Assembly (NCBI GenBank): GCA_947496215.1
Contig: CANMCF010000006.1
Coordinates: 154,321 to 218,320 of the forward strand
Reading direction: 5' to 3'
DNA: 64,000 nt
DNA from: an uncultured Bizionia sp.
Lineage (GTDB): Bacteria > Bacteroidota > Bacteroidia > Flavobacteriales > Flavobacteriaceae
Below, one piece after another: positions 25,617 through 34,598 of the stretch. Position 1 is the first letter of the stretch. Each line of letters opens with the position of its first letter. The translations under genes were made by a program, and so were the position numbers. The notes beneath the pieces were generated by a model that saw nothing but the letters and a program-made list of their open reading frames with translations, was not told the origin of the DNA and did no database searches.

Positions 25617-27581
25617 CTATTTATTCTTAAGTACTATCAAAGCATTTGTCTGAGTATCTACAATAGTAGCAAAAAAAGATTTCAAATAACCATAAAAATT
25701 TGAAGTATAAATGGCTTCACTAAAATTGAATTTAAAAAACAATGTAATGACATCATTTTCATATTTGGTATTTAAAATTAAAGAACCTGTGTTGCTTGGC
25801 AATTTCAAGGCTATGCTTTCTGGTATTTCCACCACATCGTATTTCCCATTTAAATTCAACTTTAAAGTATAGAGATAGGCATCTTTATAACCAAAATCTA
25901 TAGGATATGTTCTTTCTTGGAGCTTAAAGGGGTTTTCGGTAATGAATTTGAATATAAATGGGTTTAAATAAATGTTGTCACCAATGGTTTCTGTTTCCAT
26001 CGTGATATCAAATACTTCTTCAAATTTCTGACTGGATTTCTCTTTGGTAGCAACATCATAGGAAATGATGCCTATGTTTGGGTGCTTGTCCTTATAGGAT
26101 TTCAGATATGCGTCATTGTTGCTGTGATAGTCTTTTTTAGAACCTAGGGCATGATACCCTGTTTTTTTGGATTCGACAACTCCATTTAATGTTCCATTCT
26201 CATCAAAGTTTAATTCTACTTTAAGGATTTTAGTAGCTGCTTTATCGACACTGATTGGCAACCAATAACTCCCTTCCTTGAAATCCAAGAGGCGCCCATA
26301 TTGATTTAAGCATCTAAAAGGGATTTGACCAAATGGTAGATAGTCGTCAACGGCATCCAATAAAAACGTTTTACCATCAATGGATGCTTGTAATATCAAA
26401 TAATTGAAATCACTGATTACGGGATGTACTTTTGTAGCTAGGCCATTTGGCCTTGTGGATATCAAGACCACTTTTACATCGATGTCATTCTCTTTCAGTA
26501 AATTGAACAAGAGTAGGTTGATTTCGGAAGCACGGCCAGATTTGTTTTTAATCAAGCCTTTTAGTGAAACTTCCTTGAAAAGATTGTATTCTCCATTCCA
26601 AGTATAGTGGTCCTGTACATATTTGTATATGGCTTTGGCCTTTGTCAATGGATCGCTTTCCTTTGATACTATTTCAGTTAAAAGGTCTTTGACCAAGCCC
26701 CCTTTGTTTAATTGACGGCCTATTGCTTGTTCGCTTTTTAGGTCTTTGTCAGTTGTTTTCCAGGTTCTAGCATAGTTTTTTATACCACCATCAAAACTTC
26801 TATAGATTTTTAATTCATAATCTATTCTTGCCAAATAATTGTTGCGAGTGGTCATGTAATCTTCATCGATGAAGGCTGGGACATCTTTCATTACATAAAT
26901 GGAATTGAAACAATCAGCCTTGGCTCCTCGACCAGTAGACAAGCAGTTTTTTACTAATTTTGATTCATTGGTGTGCAATTTTTTTCCACCAACCAGTTTT
27001 ATGTTATATTCATAGTTACCAGGAATACTAGCTCTATATTCGCTATGTAATGTCGGGATATCACTTTGGAATTCCCAACCTTTGTATTTGAACATGAAGG
27101 GAGACTCCAAAGTGTAACTGTACGTGATTACCGAACCCTCTTTGATGTTTGGGAGCGCAAACTTTACCCGAGTATAGTTGTCGTTGTACTTTTCTCTGAA
27201 GATTTGATTTTTTTCAAGTCTAGTTTTGGATATCTTGCCGTCTACCAAGTTGTTGGTTGTTGCCGAAATGTCAGATATTTTTTCCTTGCTGTCACCACTA
27301 TCATTTTTGTAGAGGTCTATTATGATGTTTGCCTTTTTGAAGCCTTCTCTGTCCAAGATCTTGATCTTGCGTTTAATCTTCGTTTTTAGTTGGAATGTGT
27401 TTTTATCAACGTAGGATTCTCCATATTCATAAATAACTAGAGCATGGGCAGTTGAATCTTTTTTAAAAATGTTGGTTTCTAGATCTTTGTTGGTAATGGA
27501 ATAATTTTCCGAACTAAAATTGGTTTGGCCATAGCCTATATATGTTAGTAAAAGGAGTAGGAACGTTGTAAATGATTTCAT
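25617..27581 (-). CDS. DUF3857 transglutaminase-like exported protein
   Basis: A 654-residue protein with signal MKSFTTFLLLLLTYIGYGQ. The first 300 residues form the DUF3857 beta domain (YEYGESYVDKNTFQLKTKIKRK and VKFALPNIKEGSVITYSYTLESPF). A transglutaminase-like core follows, with KAKAIYKYVQDHYTWNGEYN and GRASEINLLLFNLLKENDIDVKVVLIST, where the usual catalytic Cys (normally in a GxCxD/E context) appears as Ser in GRASEIN, then HPVISDFNYLILQASIDGKTFLLDA with candidate His and Asp. The last 200 residues are a beta domain (DUF2569-like position). Role unknown, probably envelope. Its ATG overlaps the stop of the upstream exonuclease gene (TAATG). Confidence 0.82.
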   Translation of the reverse strand: MKSFTTFLLLLLTYIGYGQTNFSSENYSITNKDLETNIFKKDSTAHALVIYEYGESYVDKNTFQLKTKIKRKIKILDREGFKKANIIIDLYKNDSGDSKEKISDISATTNNLVDGKISKTRLEKNQIFREKYNDNYTRVKFALPNIKEGSVITYSYTLESPFMFKYKGWEFQSDIPTLHSEYRASIPGNYEYNIKLVGGKKLHTNESKLVKNCLSTGRGAKADCFNSIYVMKDVPAFIDEDYMTTRNNYLARIDYELKIYRSFDGGIKNYARTWKTTDKDLKSEQAIGRQLNKGGLVKDLLTEIVSKESDPLTKAKAIYKYVQDHYTWNGEYNLFKEVSLKGLIKNKSGRASEINLLLFNLLKENDIDVKVVLISTRPNGLATKVHPVISDFNYLILQASIDGKTFLLDAVDDYLPFGQIPFRCLNQYGRLLDFKEGSYWLPISVDKAATKILKVELNFDENGTLNGVVESKKTGYHALGSKKDYHSNNDAYLKSYKDKHPNIGIISYDVATKEKSSQKFEEVFDITMETETIGDNIYLNPFIFKFITENPFKLQERTYPIDFGYKDAYLYTLKLNLNGKYDVVEIPESIALKLPSNTGSLILNTKYENDVITLFFKFNFSEAIYTSNFYGYLKSFFATIVDTQTNALIVLKNK

Positions 27582-28942
27582 TAAAAATGTATGATTTTCA
27601 GACGCTTGTTGCGTCTTAGATAGCTTTGTATGATATGTTGGTTGTCTCTGTTGTTTTCCATTGGGGTTATTATGGATTCCAACACTTCCTTGTTGTTTAT
27701 TTGATAATTCAAGTTATAGAATCCCAAGCCTCTGAATATGCCATCTTCTATTAACATGGCACTACGCTCGTCTACCTCTCGACCACGATCAACAATAATC
27801 ATATTTTGATTGTCGTAGCTGTTTTTTTCAATCAATTTTTGCACTCTTATGTTATAAGCCTTGGGGGCTTCCAGTTGGATGCAAGCACCTTCACACTCTT
27901 TTATGTCGTATTTGAAGCAACTGTTTTCCGTTTTGTACAAGCCAACCAATTTTTGACAAAGTTGAAACTTGTCGACGGCATTGAATAAGAAAGACTTGGC
28001 ACTTTGCCTATTGCTAAATGTGGTAATGGCTTTTTTTCTGCCATCTGCCTTGTCTATCTTTAAATTAATGTAACCTGCATCGTCAACAAAACTATATAAC
28101 GCGTGCGTGAACATTCGACGTCTCAAAGCTCGATTAAGAGAAGGTCTATTGCGCTTTATCTCTTCACTTTCCTTTAAAAGGGCTACCAATTCGCTTCCAG
28201 TGGCTTCGTATGTAACGGCAGCTACACGTGATTGTATTTTCTTCGACTTCGAATTTGTACCAGTAAAATGCTGATTGATACGTTTTTTTATATTCTTGCT
28301 TTTTCCTATGTAAATGATTTTTCCTTCAGAATCATGTATGTAATATACTCCAGTTACAGAAGGGATGCCAGCTATGATGTCTATGAGTTTCGGCTCCAAT
28401 TGCAATTTGGGTTCTTTGCGAATGGATTGTTGTATGATATTTTTTTCGACGTCTTTGGCCAACAACAATTTGAATAGCTTGACGGTGGCCAAGGCGTCTC
28501 CAGATGCGCGATGTCTATCTGTTACCGGAATACCCAAAGAACGTACCAATTTACCCAAGCTATACGAAGGTAGATCTGGAATTAAACCTTTCGACAACTC
28601 TACGGTACATAGGGTCTTTCTTTCATAGTCAAATCCCAAACGATTGAATTCCGTCCTTAGGATTCGGTAATCGAACTTGGCATTGTGAGCGACTAGGATA
28701 CTATCTTCTGTGATTTCAACTATGCGTTTTGCAACCTCATAAAACTTAGGGGCATTGCGTAACATATTGCTGTTTATGCCTGTTAAATTGACTACGAAGG
28801 GTTGGATTTCCCGTTCAGGGTTAACCAAACTTATGAATTGATCCACGATTTCATGACCGTCATATCTGTATATGGCGATTTCCGTTATTCCTTCTTCATT
28901 AAATTTTCCTCCCGTGGTTTCTATGTCTACTATAGTATAAAT
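27581..28942 (-). CDS. DnaQ-type exonuclease fused to a GIY-YIG nuclease domain, apparently ATT start
   Basis: An N-terminal DEDDh exonuclease, like the epsilon subunit of DNA polymerase III, is joined to a UvrC/Cho-like GIY-YIG domain. Exo I is IVDIETTGGKFNEEG, Exo II LVAHNAKFDYRILRTEF and Exo III DRHRASGDALATVKLF. The nuclease domain follows with VTGVYYIHDSEGKIIYIGKSKNIKKRINQHF. The ORF usable with common starts begins at GTG 28846, which lacks Exo I and its Asp/Glu. In frame upstream, back to a stop, there is no ATG, GTG or TTG; ATT at 28942 gives a start of the form (M)YTIVDIETTGG, where homologues start. The C-terminal half contains a Cys-rich ECEGACIQLE patch. Probably DNA repair. Confidence 0.88.
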   Translation of the reverse strand: MYTIVDIETTGGKFNEEGITEIAIYRYDGHEIVDQFISLVNPEREIQPFVVNLTGINSNMLRNAPKFYEVAKRIVEITEDSILVAHNAKFDYRILRTEFNRLGFDYERKTLCTVELSKGLIPDLPSYSLGKLVRSLGIPVTDRHRASGDALATVKLFKLLLAKDVEKNIIQQSIRKEPKLQLEPKLIDIIAGIPSVTGVYYIHDSEGKIIYIGKSKNIKKRINQHFTGTNSKSKKIQSRVAAVTYEATGSELVALLKESEEIKRNRPSLNRALRRRMFTHALYSFVDDAGYINLKIDKADGRKKAITTFSNRQSAKSFLFNAVDKFQLCQKLVGLYKTENSCFKYDIKECEGACIQLEAPKAYNIRVQKLIEKNSYDNQNMIIVDRGREVDERSAMLIEDGIFRGLGFYNLNYQINNKEVLESIITPMENNRDNQHIIQSYLRRNKRLKIIHF

Positions 28943-29002
28943 AAGTGCCTTGTTTATTGGATTATGGGGTTGTCTCTTATGTTGTTTTTATGAAATCGAA
29001 TG

Positions 29003-29674
29003 CTATTGGGCATAGTTTCGTGAGCCAAATATACTACTTCCTACTCTAACCATCGTACTACCGGATGCAATTGCCAATTTATAGTCTCCACTCATCCCCA
29101 TGGAAACGGTATGCAATTGACAATTAGGGCTGTTCAATTCTTTTAAATGGTCGAAAGTTGTTTTAAGTTTATCGAACTCTCGTTTTACTTGATCTTTGTC
29201 ATTTGTAAATGTTGCCATTCCCATTACACCAACGATGTTTACATTGTTACATTCTGCACAAGCTTTGGATTGGAGTAGGGTTGTAGCCTCTTCAGGAGAC
29301 ATTCCGAACTTGGAATCCTCTGAAGCGATCTTTATTTGCAACAAGCAATCTATTACCCTGTGATGCTTCATTGCTTGCTTGTTTATTTCTTCCAACAATT
29401 TCAAGCTTTCCACACCATGAATCATACTTACAAATGGTGCCATGTGTTTTACCTTGTTACGTTGTACATGACCAATCATGTGCCACTTGATGTCTTTTGG
29501 CATTGTTTCGTGCTTCTCTACCATTTCTTGAATCTTGTTTTCTCCAAAGATGCGTTGACCAGCATCATAGGCTTCCATGAGGTCACTTATGGGTTTTGTC
29601 TTGGAGACGGCAACCAATGTGACGTATTCTGGTAATTGGGATTGTATTTTGTTGAGGTTGTTTGCTATGTTCAT
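29003..29674 (-). CDS. YggS/PLPBP family pyridoxal-phosphate-binding protein
   Basis: A 223-residue PLP carrier of the YggS/PROSC family, with roles in vitamin B6 and amino-acid balance rather than catalysis. The PLP lysine is in LVAVSKTKP near residue 25. Other markers are FGENKIQEMVEKHE, WHMIGHVQRNKVKHM, IHGVESLKLLEEINK, and the phosphate-binding C-terminus SMGMSGDYKLAIASGSTMVRVGSSIFG. Length and motif order are normal. The start ATG gives MNIANNLNKIQSQL. It precedes the exonuclease gene on the same strand by about 60 bp. The 205-bp gap to DUF1015 has only a short TCCTTC/GAAGGA dyad at 29803-29817. Confidence 0.93.
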   Translation of the reverse strand: MNIANNLNKIQSQLPEYVTLVAVSKTKPISDLMEAYDAGQRIFGENKIQEMVEKHETMPKDIKWHMIGHVQRNKVKHMAPFVSMIHGVESLKLLEEINKQAMKHHRVIDCLLQIKIASEDSKFGMSPEEATTLLQSKACAECNNVNIVGVMGMATFTNDKDQVKREFDKLKTTFDHLKELNSPNCQLHTVSMGMSGDYKLAIASGSTMVRVGSSIFGSRNYAQ

Positions 29675-29879
29675 GGTAATTTCCTGCGAAGGCAGAAATC
29701 TTTTAATTGTTCTTAATCTAAATATCCATCAAATATAATAGATTCATCTTTTTCATCCTTAGATATGACAGAGAATACAGTCATTTGTTAAAGTAAATGA
29801 ATTCCTTCACTGAAGGATTTATAATATATCATCTTTAATGACGAATATAAAAATAGTGTAGCAAATAGGGGGTGATGAA

Positions 29880-31118
29880 TTAAAACTCATATATGGTGAC
29901 CCCACTTCTAAGCTTAGGTTGTATATAGGTGCTTTTCGGGGGCATTTTCAATCCATCGTCCGCTATTTGTTTCAATACTTCAACACTTGCAGGAACCATG
30001 CCGAAACCAACTTTGTAGGCACCACCATCAATTTTGCTTTTCAAATTCACAATGTCCTTCTTTCCACTCAAGTAATCAATGCGGGAATCGTTTCTTAAAT
30101 CGGAAATGCCAAGGATGGGTTTCAATATGGTCTTGTACAGCAATTGTGCATCAAGCTCGTCCAAAGACGTTTCAAACTTGAAATTCGTCTTACGGAGATA
30201 CAAGGAGTAGAACTCTCCATCCAAGTACATGCTGAAATGATGTTTCTTTGAAGGTTTGTAGGGAATGATCCCTCTATTTTCTATTCGAAACATCGTATCC
30301 AACTGAATCAAGAATTCTTCTTTTGTCAACCCATTCAAATCCTTTACCAAGCGATTGAATTCGTGAATTCGCAATTCGGATTCAGGAATGAGGTAGCTCA
30401 TGAAATAGTTGTAGTTTTCAGATCCGTCATGATCTTTGTTTAGAGATTTTAGGTCTTCACATAGCAATTGCGAGGAAGACGATCTGTGATGTCCATCTGC
30501 AATGTAAAGCGTTTCCATTTTCTCAAATGTTTCGGTAATGACATCAATATGCGCTTTGTTTTCTATTAACCACAGATAATGTGTATCTCTATACGTGGTG
30601 GTAAATTCAAATTCGGAGCGTTGTTTCTGTATTTCGTCAAGAATATTTGAAATGGTCGTATTGTCTGGATAGGTGAGGAGCACTGGTTCTGCATTGAACC
30701 CTACCGTTTTCAAGTAGTCTTTGAAAATGGATTCCCTACTGGCTATGGTGTCTTCATGCTTTTTTATGACATCCTTTTCATAATCCTCTACGCTGGCCGC
30801 TGCAACGATGCCATTGAAGACCTCCTTGTCCCTATTCACAATCTTGTAGATGTAAAAACTGGGAGTCTTGTCTTGAGTGAAGACATCATCTTCCTTAAAC
30901 TCCAAGTACCTATTCCTTACGAGCTGATATCTGTCCTTTCCCGAAATTTCCTTGTCATATTTGTATCCTGGGTTTACGATATGTAAAAAAGAAAAGGGAT
31001 TGTAGTCCAATCTGGCTTCACGTTCAGCCTGTGTGTAGCTTTGATATGAACGCGATGCCACCAAGCTGACCTTGTCTCTTGTTGGTCTTACTGCTTTGAA
31101 TGGAAGTATTTTTGCCAT
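29880..31118 (-). CDS. DUF1015 family protein
   Basis: A 412-residue cytoplasmic protein of the DUF1015 family. Typical segments are ILPFKAVRPTRDKVSLVASR at the N-terminus, NPFSFLHIVNPGY, FKEDDVFTQDKTPSFYIYK, the conserved IADGHHRSSSSQLLCED motif, and a C-terminal DYLSGKKDIVNLKSKIDGGAYKVGFGMVPASVEVL. The family is widespread and of unknown biochemical role; the ADGHHR motif suggests an enzyme. In other Bacteroidota it is often near serA/serC, neither of which is present here. It lies seven bases downstream of the M23 peptidase gene on the same strand. Confidence 0.9.
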   Translation of the reverse strand: MAKILPFKAVRPTRDKVSLVASRSYQSYTQAEREARLDYNPFSFLHIVNPGYKYDKEISGKDRYQLVRNRYLEFKEDDVFTQDKTPSFYIYKIVNRDKEVFNGIVAAASVEDYEKDVIKKHEDTIASRESIFKDYLKTVGFNAEPVLLTYPDNTTISNILDEIQKQRSEFEFTTTYRDTHYLWLIENKAHIDVITETFEKMETLYIADGHHRSSSSQLLCEDLKSLNKDHDGSENYNYFMSYLIPESELRIHEFNRLVKDLNGLTKEEFLIQLDTMFRIENRGIIPYKPSKKHHFSMYLDGEFYSLYLRKTNFKFETSLDELDAQLLYKTILKPILGISDLRNDSRIDYLSGKKDIVNLKSKIDGGAYKVGFGMVPASVEVLKQIADDGLKMPPKSTYIQPKLRSGVTIYEF

Positions 31119-31124
31119 GGTTTA

Positions 31125-31781
31125 TCAGTTTTCTGCATTCTGTGCACGATTGTCTTCAATGAATAGGGTTGGATCCAAATACCCCTTTGTAATCGAAGAA
31201 TATCCGCCTCCGATATCTAAAGATATGGAATCTCTTAGTTCTAGATGAAGGTGAGCCAAATATTGACCATTGCAATTTCCTATCGTAGCAATTTGCTTGC
31301 CTCGTTTTACGTAATCTCCTTCAGAAACCAAGATGGTATCGCAATGTGCATATAGCGATTTATATAGCTTGTTCTTATGTAAATGTACAACTTGCAAGAC
31401 ATTCCCCCATCCACCTTCATAGTCTTTAACTTCAGAGACATAACCATTGCCAATGCTATGAATGGGATCTTTTAAATCGGTGTTTCCACCACCACGGCCA
31501 TTCCAGTCATCACCTAAATGATCGTTCTCTCCAAATTTTTGAGCATTGTAATAGCCTTTAGAATTTGGTATGCCTACTGGGGAGTCAAAACCATCCGAGA
31601 TGTAATCTTGATTACTTTTGAACAATTCGAAATAGTCAATTGGTTTGGGAAGTGAATCTGTCATTTCATTCACTTTCACCAAAACCGTTTCTCCCTTTTT
31701 AGGAGTTTGCGTTTCACGTTTGCAAGATGAAATGGAAATCAAAATGAAAAAGGAAAAGACAGTTTTGATGTACAGGTTCAT
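31125..31781 (-). CDS. M23 family (LytM-type) metallopeptidase lipoprotein
   Basis: A 218-residue lipoprotein with signal MNLYIKTVFSFFILISISSC and Cys at about residue 20. The peptidase part has the LytM zinc motifs: NDHLGDDWNGRGGG gives H-x3-D, and the second zinc motif is HLHLELRD, with an upstream YAHCDTILVSEGDYVKRGKQIATIGNCNGQY that matches the fold. This is a probable peptidoglycan endopeptidase acting in the periplasm. The sequence between the motifs is complete, so it is likely active. It is just upstream of DUF1015 and 19 bp after the 3-hydroxyacyl-CoA dehydrogenase gene. Confidence 0.88.
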   Translation of the reverse strand: MNLYIKTVFSFFILISISSCKRETQTPKKGETVLVKVNEMTDSLPKPIDYFELFKSNQDYISDGFDSPVGIPNSKGYYNAQKFGENDHLGDDWNGRGGGNTDLKDPIHSIGNGYVSEVKDYEGGWGNVLQVVHLHKNKLYKSLYAHCDTILVSEGDYVKRGKQIATIGNCNGQYLAHLHLELRDSISLDIGGGYSSITKGYLDPTLFIEDNRAQNAEN

Positions 31782-31800
31782 TTTTTACAAGCGTTACTAA

Positions 31801-32688
31801 CTATGAAAATTGACTAGCAACGGTTTCTGCTTTTCTGCTTTTGCTATAATCATAGAATCCTTCTCCGGATTTGATACCTAACTTGCCTGCATTGACCATG
31901 TTTACCAACAATGGACAAGGTGCATACTTAGGGTTTTTAAATCCATCATACATAACATTCAATATGGATAGACATACATCCAAACCGATGAAGTCTGCCA
32001 ATTGCAATGGTCCCATTGGGTGAGCCATTCCCAATTTCATCACGGTGTCTATTTCGTTGACACCTGCTACACCATTGTACAATGTTTCGATGGCTTCATT
32101 GAGCATTGGCATTAAAATCCTATTGGCAACGAAACCAGGGTAATCGTTTACCTCGGTTGGAACTTTGCCCAAAGTCTTGCTCAACTCCATTATGGTATTG
32201 GTTACAACGTCACTTGTATTGTAACCACGAATGATTTCTACCAATTTCATGATAGGCACTGGATTCATGAAGTGCATTCCTATTACCATTGATGGACGTG
32301 AGGTCACTGCGGCAATTTGAGTAATGGATATGGACGAAGTATTGGTCGCCAAAATGGTGTCTTCTGGGCAGGCTTCATCCAATTGTTTGAATATCTTGAG
32401 TTTTAAATCCAAGTTCTCGGTAGCAGCTTCAACGACCAAGCCAGCGTACTCGACGCCCTCAGTTACACTGGTGAAGGTAGTTATGTTTCCCAAGGTGTTG
32501 GCTTTGTCTGCTTCTGAAATCTTCTCTTTGGCCACCATTCTATCCAAATTTTTGGTAATGGTCGCCAAGCCTTTTTTCAAGGAGTCTTCACTAATGTCTA
32601 TGAGTTGAACCTTGAATCCAGATTGCGCAAAAGTATGAGCAATGCCGTTTCCCATTGTTCCTGCTCCAATTACTGCTATGTTTTTCAT
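31801..32688 (-). CDS. 3-hydroxyacyl-CoA (3-hydroxybutyryl-CoA) dehydrogenase
   Basis: A 295-residue NAD(P)-dependent dehydrogenase of the HAD/Hbd family, interconverting acetoacetyl-CoA-type and 3-hydroxyacyl-CoA substrates. The Rossmann motif is VIGAGTMGNGIAHTFA with IDIS after strand 2. The catalytic His/Glu pair is in MHFMNPVPIMKLVEII, and NDYPGFVANRILMPMLNEAI, MKLGMAHPMGPLQLADFIGLDVCL complete the C-terminal domain. It lacks a fused enoyl hydratase, so it is the short, stand-alone form. It lies between the M23 peptidase and Gfo/Idh genes on the same strand. Use in butyrate-type or fatty-acid metabolism cannot be distinguished. Confidence 0.93.
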   Translation of the reverse strand: MKNIAVIGAGTMGNGIAHTFAQSGFKVQLIDISEDSLKKGLATITKNLDRMVAKEKISEADKANTLGNITTFTSVTEGVEYAGLVVEAATENLDLKLKIFKQLDEACPEDTILATNTSSISITQIAAVTSRPSMVIGMHFMNPVPIMKLVEIIRGYNTSDVVTNTIMELSKTLGKVPTEVNDYPGFVANRILMPMLNEAIETLYNGVAGVNEIDTVMKLGMAHPMGPLQLADFIGLDVCLSILNVMYDGFKNPKYAPCPLLVNMVNAGKLGIKSGEGFYDYSKSRKAETVASQFS

Positions 32689-32802
32689 AAAAAATATTGT
32701 TTTTTCACTCTCCTGAAGGAGATAATCTTGGTTAAATTATTGTTGTCGTTTCTTATTTTGAACTAGACCAAACTGAGTTCTTGCAGATGAAATATGATTT
32801 CT

Positions 32803-33762
32803 TTAAAATTGGTTGATTATCATTGTCGCTACTCTCAATGCTTCCGTACCATCATGCAAGGTCACAATCGGTGTCGTATCGTTGTCAATGGCATCTGCAA
32901 ATGTTTCCAGTTCGTCCAAGATGGCATTGTTGACAGATATTTCCGGATTGTCGAAGTAGATTTGTTTTTTAATGCCTTCTGCATTTTGAAGGATCATATC
33001 GAAATCTCCGGGATTGGTTGGAGCATCTTTCATTTTGACAACTTCACATTTCTTTTCCAAGAAATCAACTGAAATGTAGGCATCTCGTTGAAAAAAACGT
33101 GTTTTACGCATATTCTTCAATGAAATTCTACTTGCTGTCAAGTTGGCAACACAACCATTTACAAATTCTATTCTGGCGTTTGCTATGTCTGGAGTATCAC
33201 TTATAACGGATACACCACTTGCAGATACGTGTTTCACCTTGGATTTTACGACGCTTAGTATTACATCTATATCATGAATCATCAAATCCAATACGACAGG
33301 GACATCCGTACCACGAGGGTTGAATTCTGCCAAACGATGTGATTCGATGAACATTGGCGAATCCAATTGTCCTTTAACGGCCATAAATGCAGGGTTGAAA
33401 CGTTCCACATGACCTACTTGACCCTTAACGCCATGCTCGGCCACCAAAGCTCTCAATGTTTCAGCTTCCTCGACGGTATTGGTAATGGGTTTTTCTATAA
33501 AGATATGCTTTCCCTTTGCTATGGCTTGTTTTGCACAATCATAATGGGAGAGGGTAGGAGTTACGATATCTACGACATCTACTGCTTCTATTAGAGCTTC
33601 TATGGTGTTGAAGTATTTGTAGCCAAATTCAGCTTCGACCTTCTTGGCATTGGCTTCATCTGCATCATAAAATCCTACAAGGTTGAATTTTTCAGATTGG
33701 TTGAGAAGTCTCAAATGAATTTTTCCAAGGTGTCCTGCACCTAATACTCCAGCGTTTAGCAT
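32803..33762 (-). CDS. Gfo/Idh/MocA family oxidoreductase
   Basis: A 319-residue NAD(P)-dependent oxidoreductase. The N-terminal Rossmann domain is AGVLGAGHLGKIHLRLLNQ, followed by VVDIVTPTLSHYDCAKQAIAKGKHIFIEKPIT with the family's EKP motif. The C-terminal domain has VGHVERFNPAF and VLDLMIHDIDVILSVV (the catalytic-area DxxxHDID). Many members act on sugars or cyclitols; the substrate is unknown here. About 110 bp downstream lies the 3-hydroxyacyl-CoA dehydrogenase gene, and its upstream side diverges from pcm across a 160-bp AT-rich region. Confidence 0.9.
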   Translation of the reverse strand: MLNAGVLGAGHLGKIHLRLLNQSEKFNLVGFYDADEANAKKVEAEFGYKYFNTIEALIEAVDVVDIVTPTLSHYDCAKQAIAKGKHIFIEKPITNTVEEAETLRALVAEHGVKGQVGHVERFNPAFMAVKGQLDSPMFIESHRLAEFNPRGTDVPVVLDLMIHDIDVILSVVKSKVKHVSASGVSVISDTPDIANARIEFVNGCVANLTASRISLKNMRKTRFFQRDAYISVDFLEKKCEVVKMKDAPTNPGDFDMILQNAEGIKKQIYFDNPEISVNNAILDELETFADAIDNDTTPIVTLHDGTEALRVATMIINQF

Positions 33763-33921
33763 TCTGTTTACGTTTTCAACAAAACTAAGTATTTTTCGGT
33801 ACTTATTTATGCGAATATGCTAATAAAATGGACTTTATATAATGATATTGCGATTTATAGAGAAATTAGTTTTTGGCTATGAAATCTTTCATTAATTTTA
33901 ACCCTCTAAACTTTCTAAACT

Positions 33922-34563
33922 TTGAACGATACTTTTAAACATAAAGGCATGAGATTGCAATTGGTTTCTACATTGAAATCCAAGGGAATAACCAATGAAA
34001 ACATATTGAAGGCCATTGCCAAGATACCAAGACATTTGTTCATGGATTCCGGCTTTTTGGATCATGCATATCAAGACAAGGCATTTCCCATTGCTGCGGA
34101 TCAAACCATATCCCAACCTTATACGGTTGCTTTTCAAAGTGAATTGTTACAGGTAAAAAGGGGAGACAAGATTTTGGAGATTGGTACGGGAAGTGGTTAT
34201 CAAACTGCTGTGTTGTGCGAGCTGGGTGCGAAGGTATTTAGTATAGAAAGGCAACAGGAGTTGTTCAAGAAAACAAGTAAGTTCTTACCCAAATTGGGTT
34301 ATAGAGCCAAAAAACTCGTTTTTGGAGATGGGTACAAGGGGATGGTCGAAGAGGCTCCTTTTGCTAGTATCATCGTAACTGCTGGAGCTCCTTTTGTTCC
34401 TAAGGCTTTGTTGGCTCAATTGGACATAGGAGGCCGTTTGGTAATTCCCGTCGGAGAGAATGTTCAGACTATGACGCTATTCGTAAGGAAAGGCCCCAAG
34501 GAATTCGAGAAGACTGAGTTTGGAGAATTTAGGTTTGTTCCGTTGTTGGAGGACAAGAACTAA
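33922..34563 (+). CDS. pcm: Protein-L-isoaspartate O-methyltransferase
   Basis: A 213-residue SAM enzyme that repairs isoaspartyl residues. The body contains IPRHLFMDSGFLDHAYQDKAFPI, the AADQTISQPYTVAFQSELL active-site stretch, and the SAM loop ILEIGTGSGYQTAVLCELG, followed by AKVFSIERQQELF and IIVTAGAPFVPKALLAQL. The start is TTG at 33922, giving NDTFKHKGMRLQLV; a stop lies two codons upstream, and the family in Bacteroidota usually has DTFKHKG in the first ten residues. An ATG at 33949 would drop that motif. It stands alone between the Gfo/Idh and serine-hydrolase genes, on the opposite strand to both. Confidence 0.93.
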   Translation: MNDTFKHKGMRLQLVSTLKSKGITNENILKAIAKIPRHLFMDSGFLDHAYQDKAFPIAADQTISQPYTVAFQSELLQVKRGDKILEIGTGSGYQTAVLCELGAKVFSIERQQELFKKTSKFLPKLGYRAKKLVFGDGYKGMVEEAPFASIIVTAGAPFVPKALLAQLDIGGRLVIPVGENVQTMTLFVRKGPKEFEKTEFGEFRFVPLLEDKN

Positions 34564-34598
34564 ACCTTGACTCTATTTTTGTTGTTCTAGATTTAACA

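Noticed and set aside
32710..32721. CTCCT-GA-AGGAG hairpin between Gfo/Idh and hydroxyacyl-CoA dehydrogenase genes
   Set aside because: Short and without a T run; likely chance.
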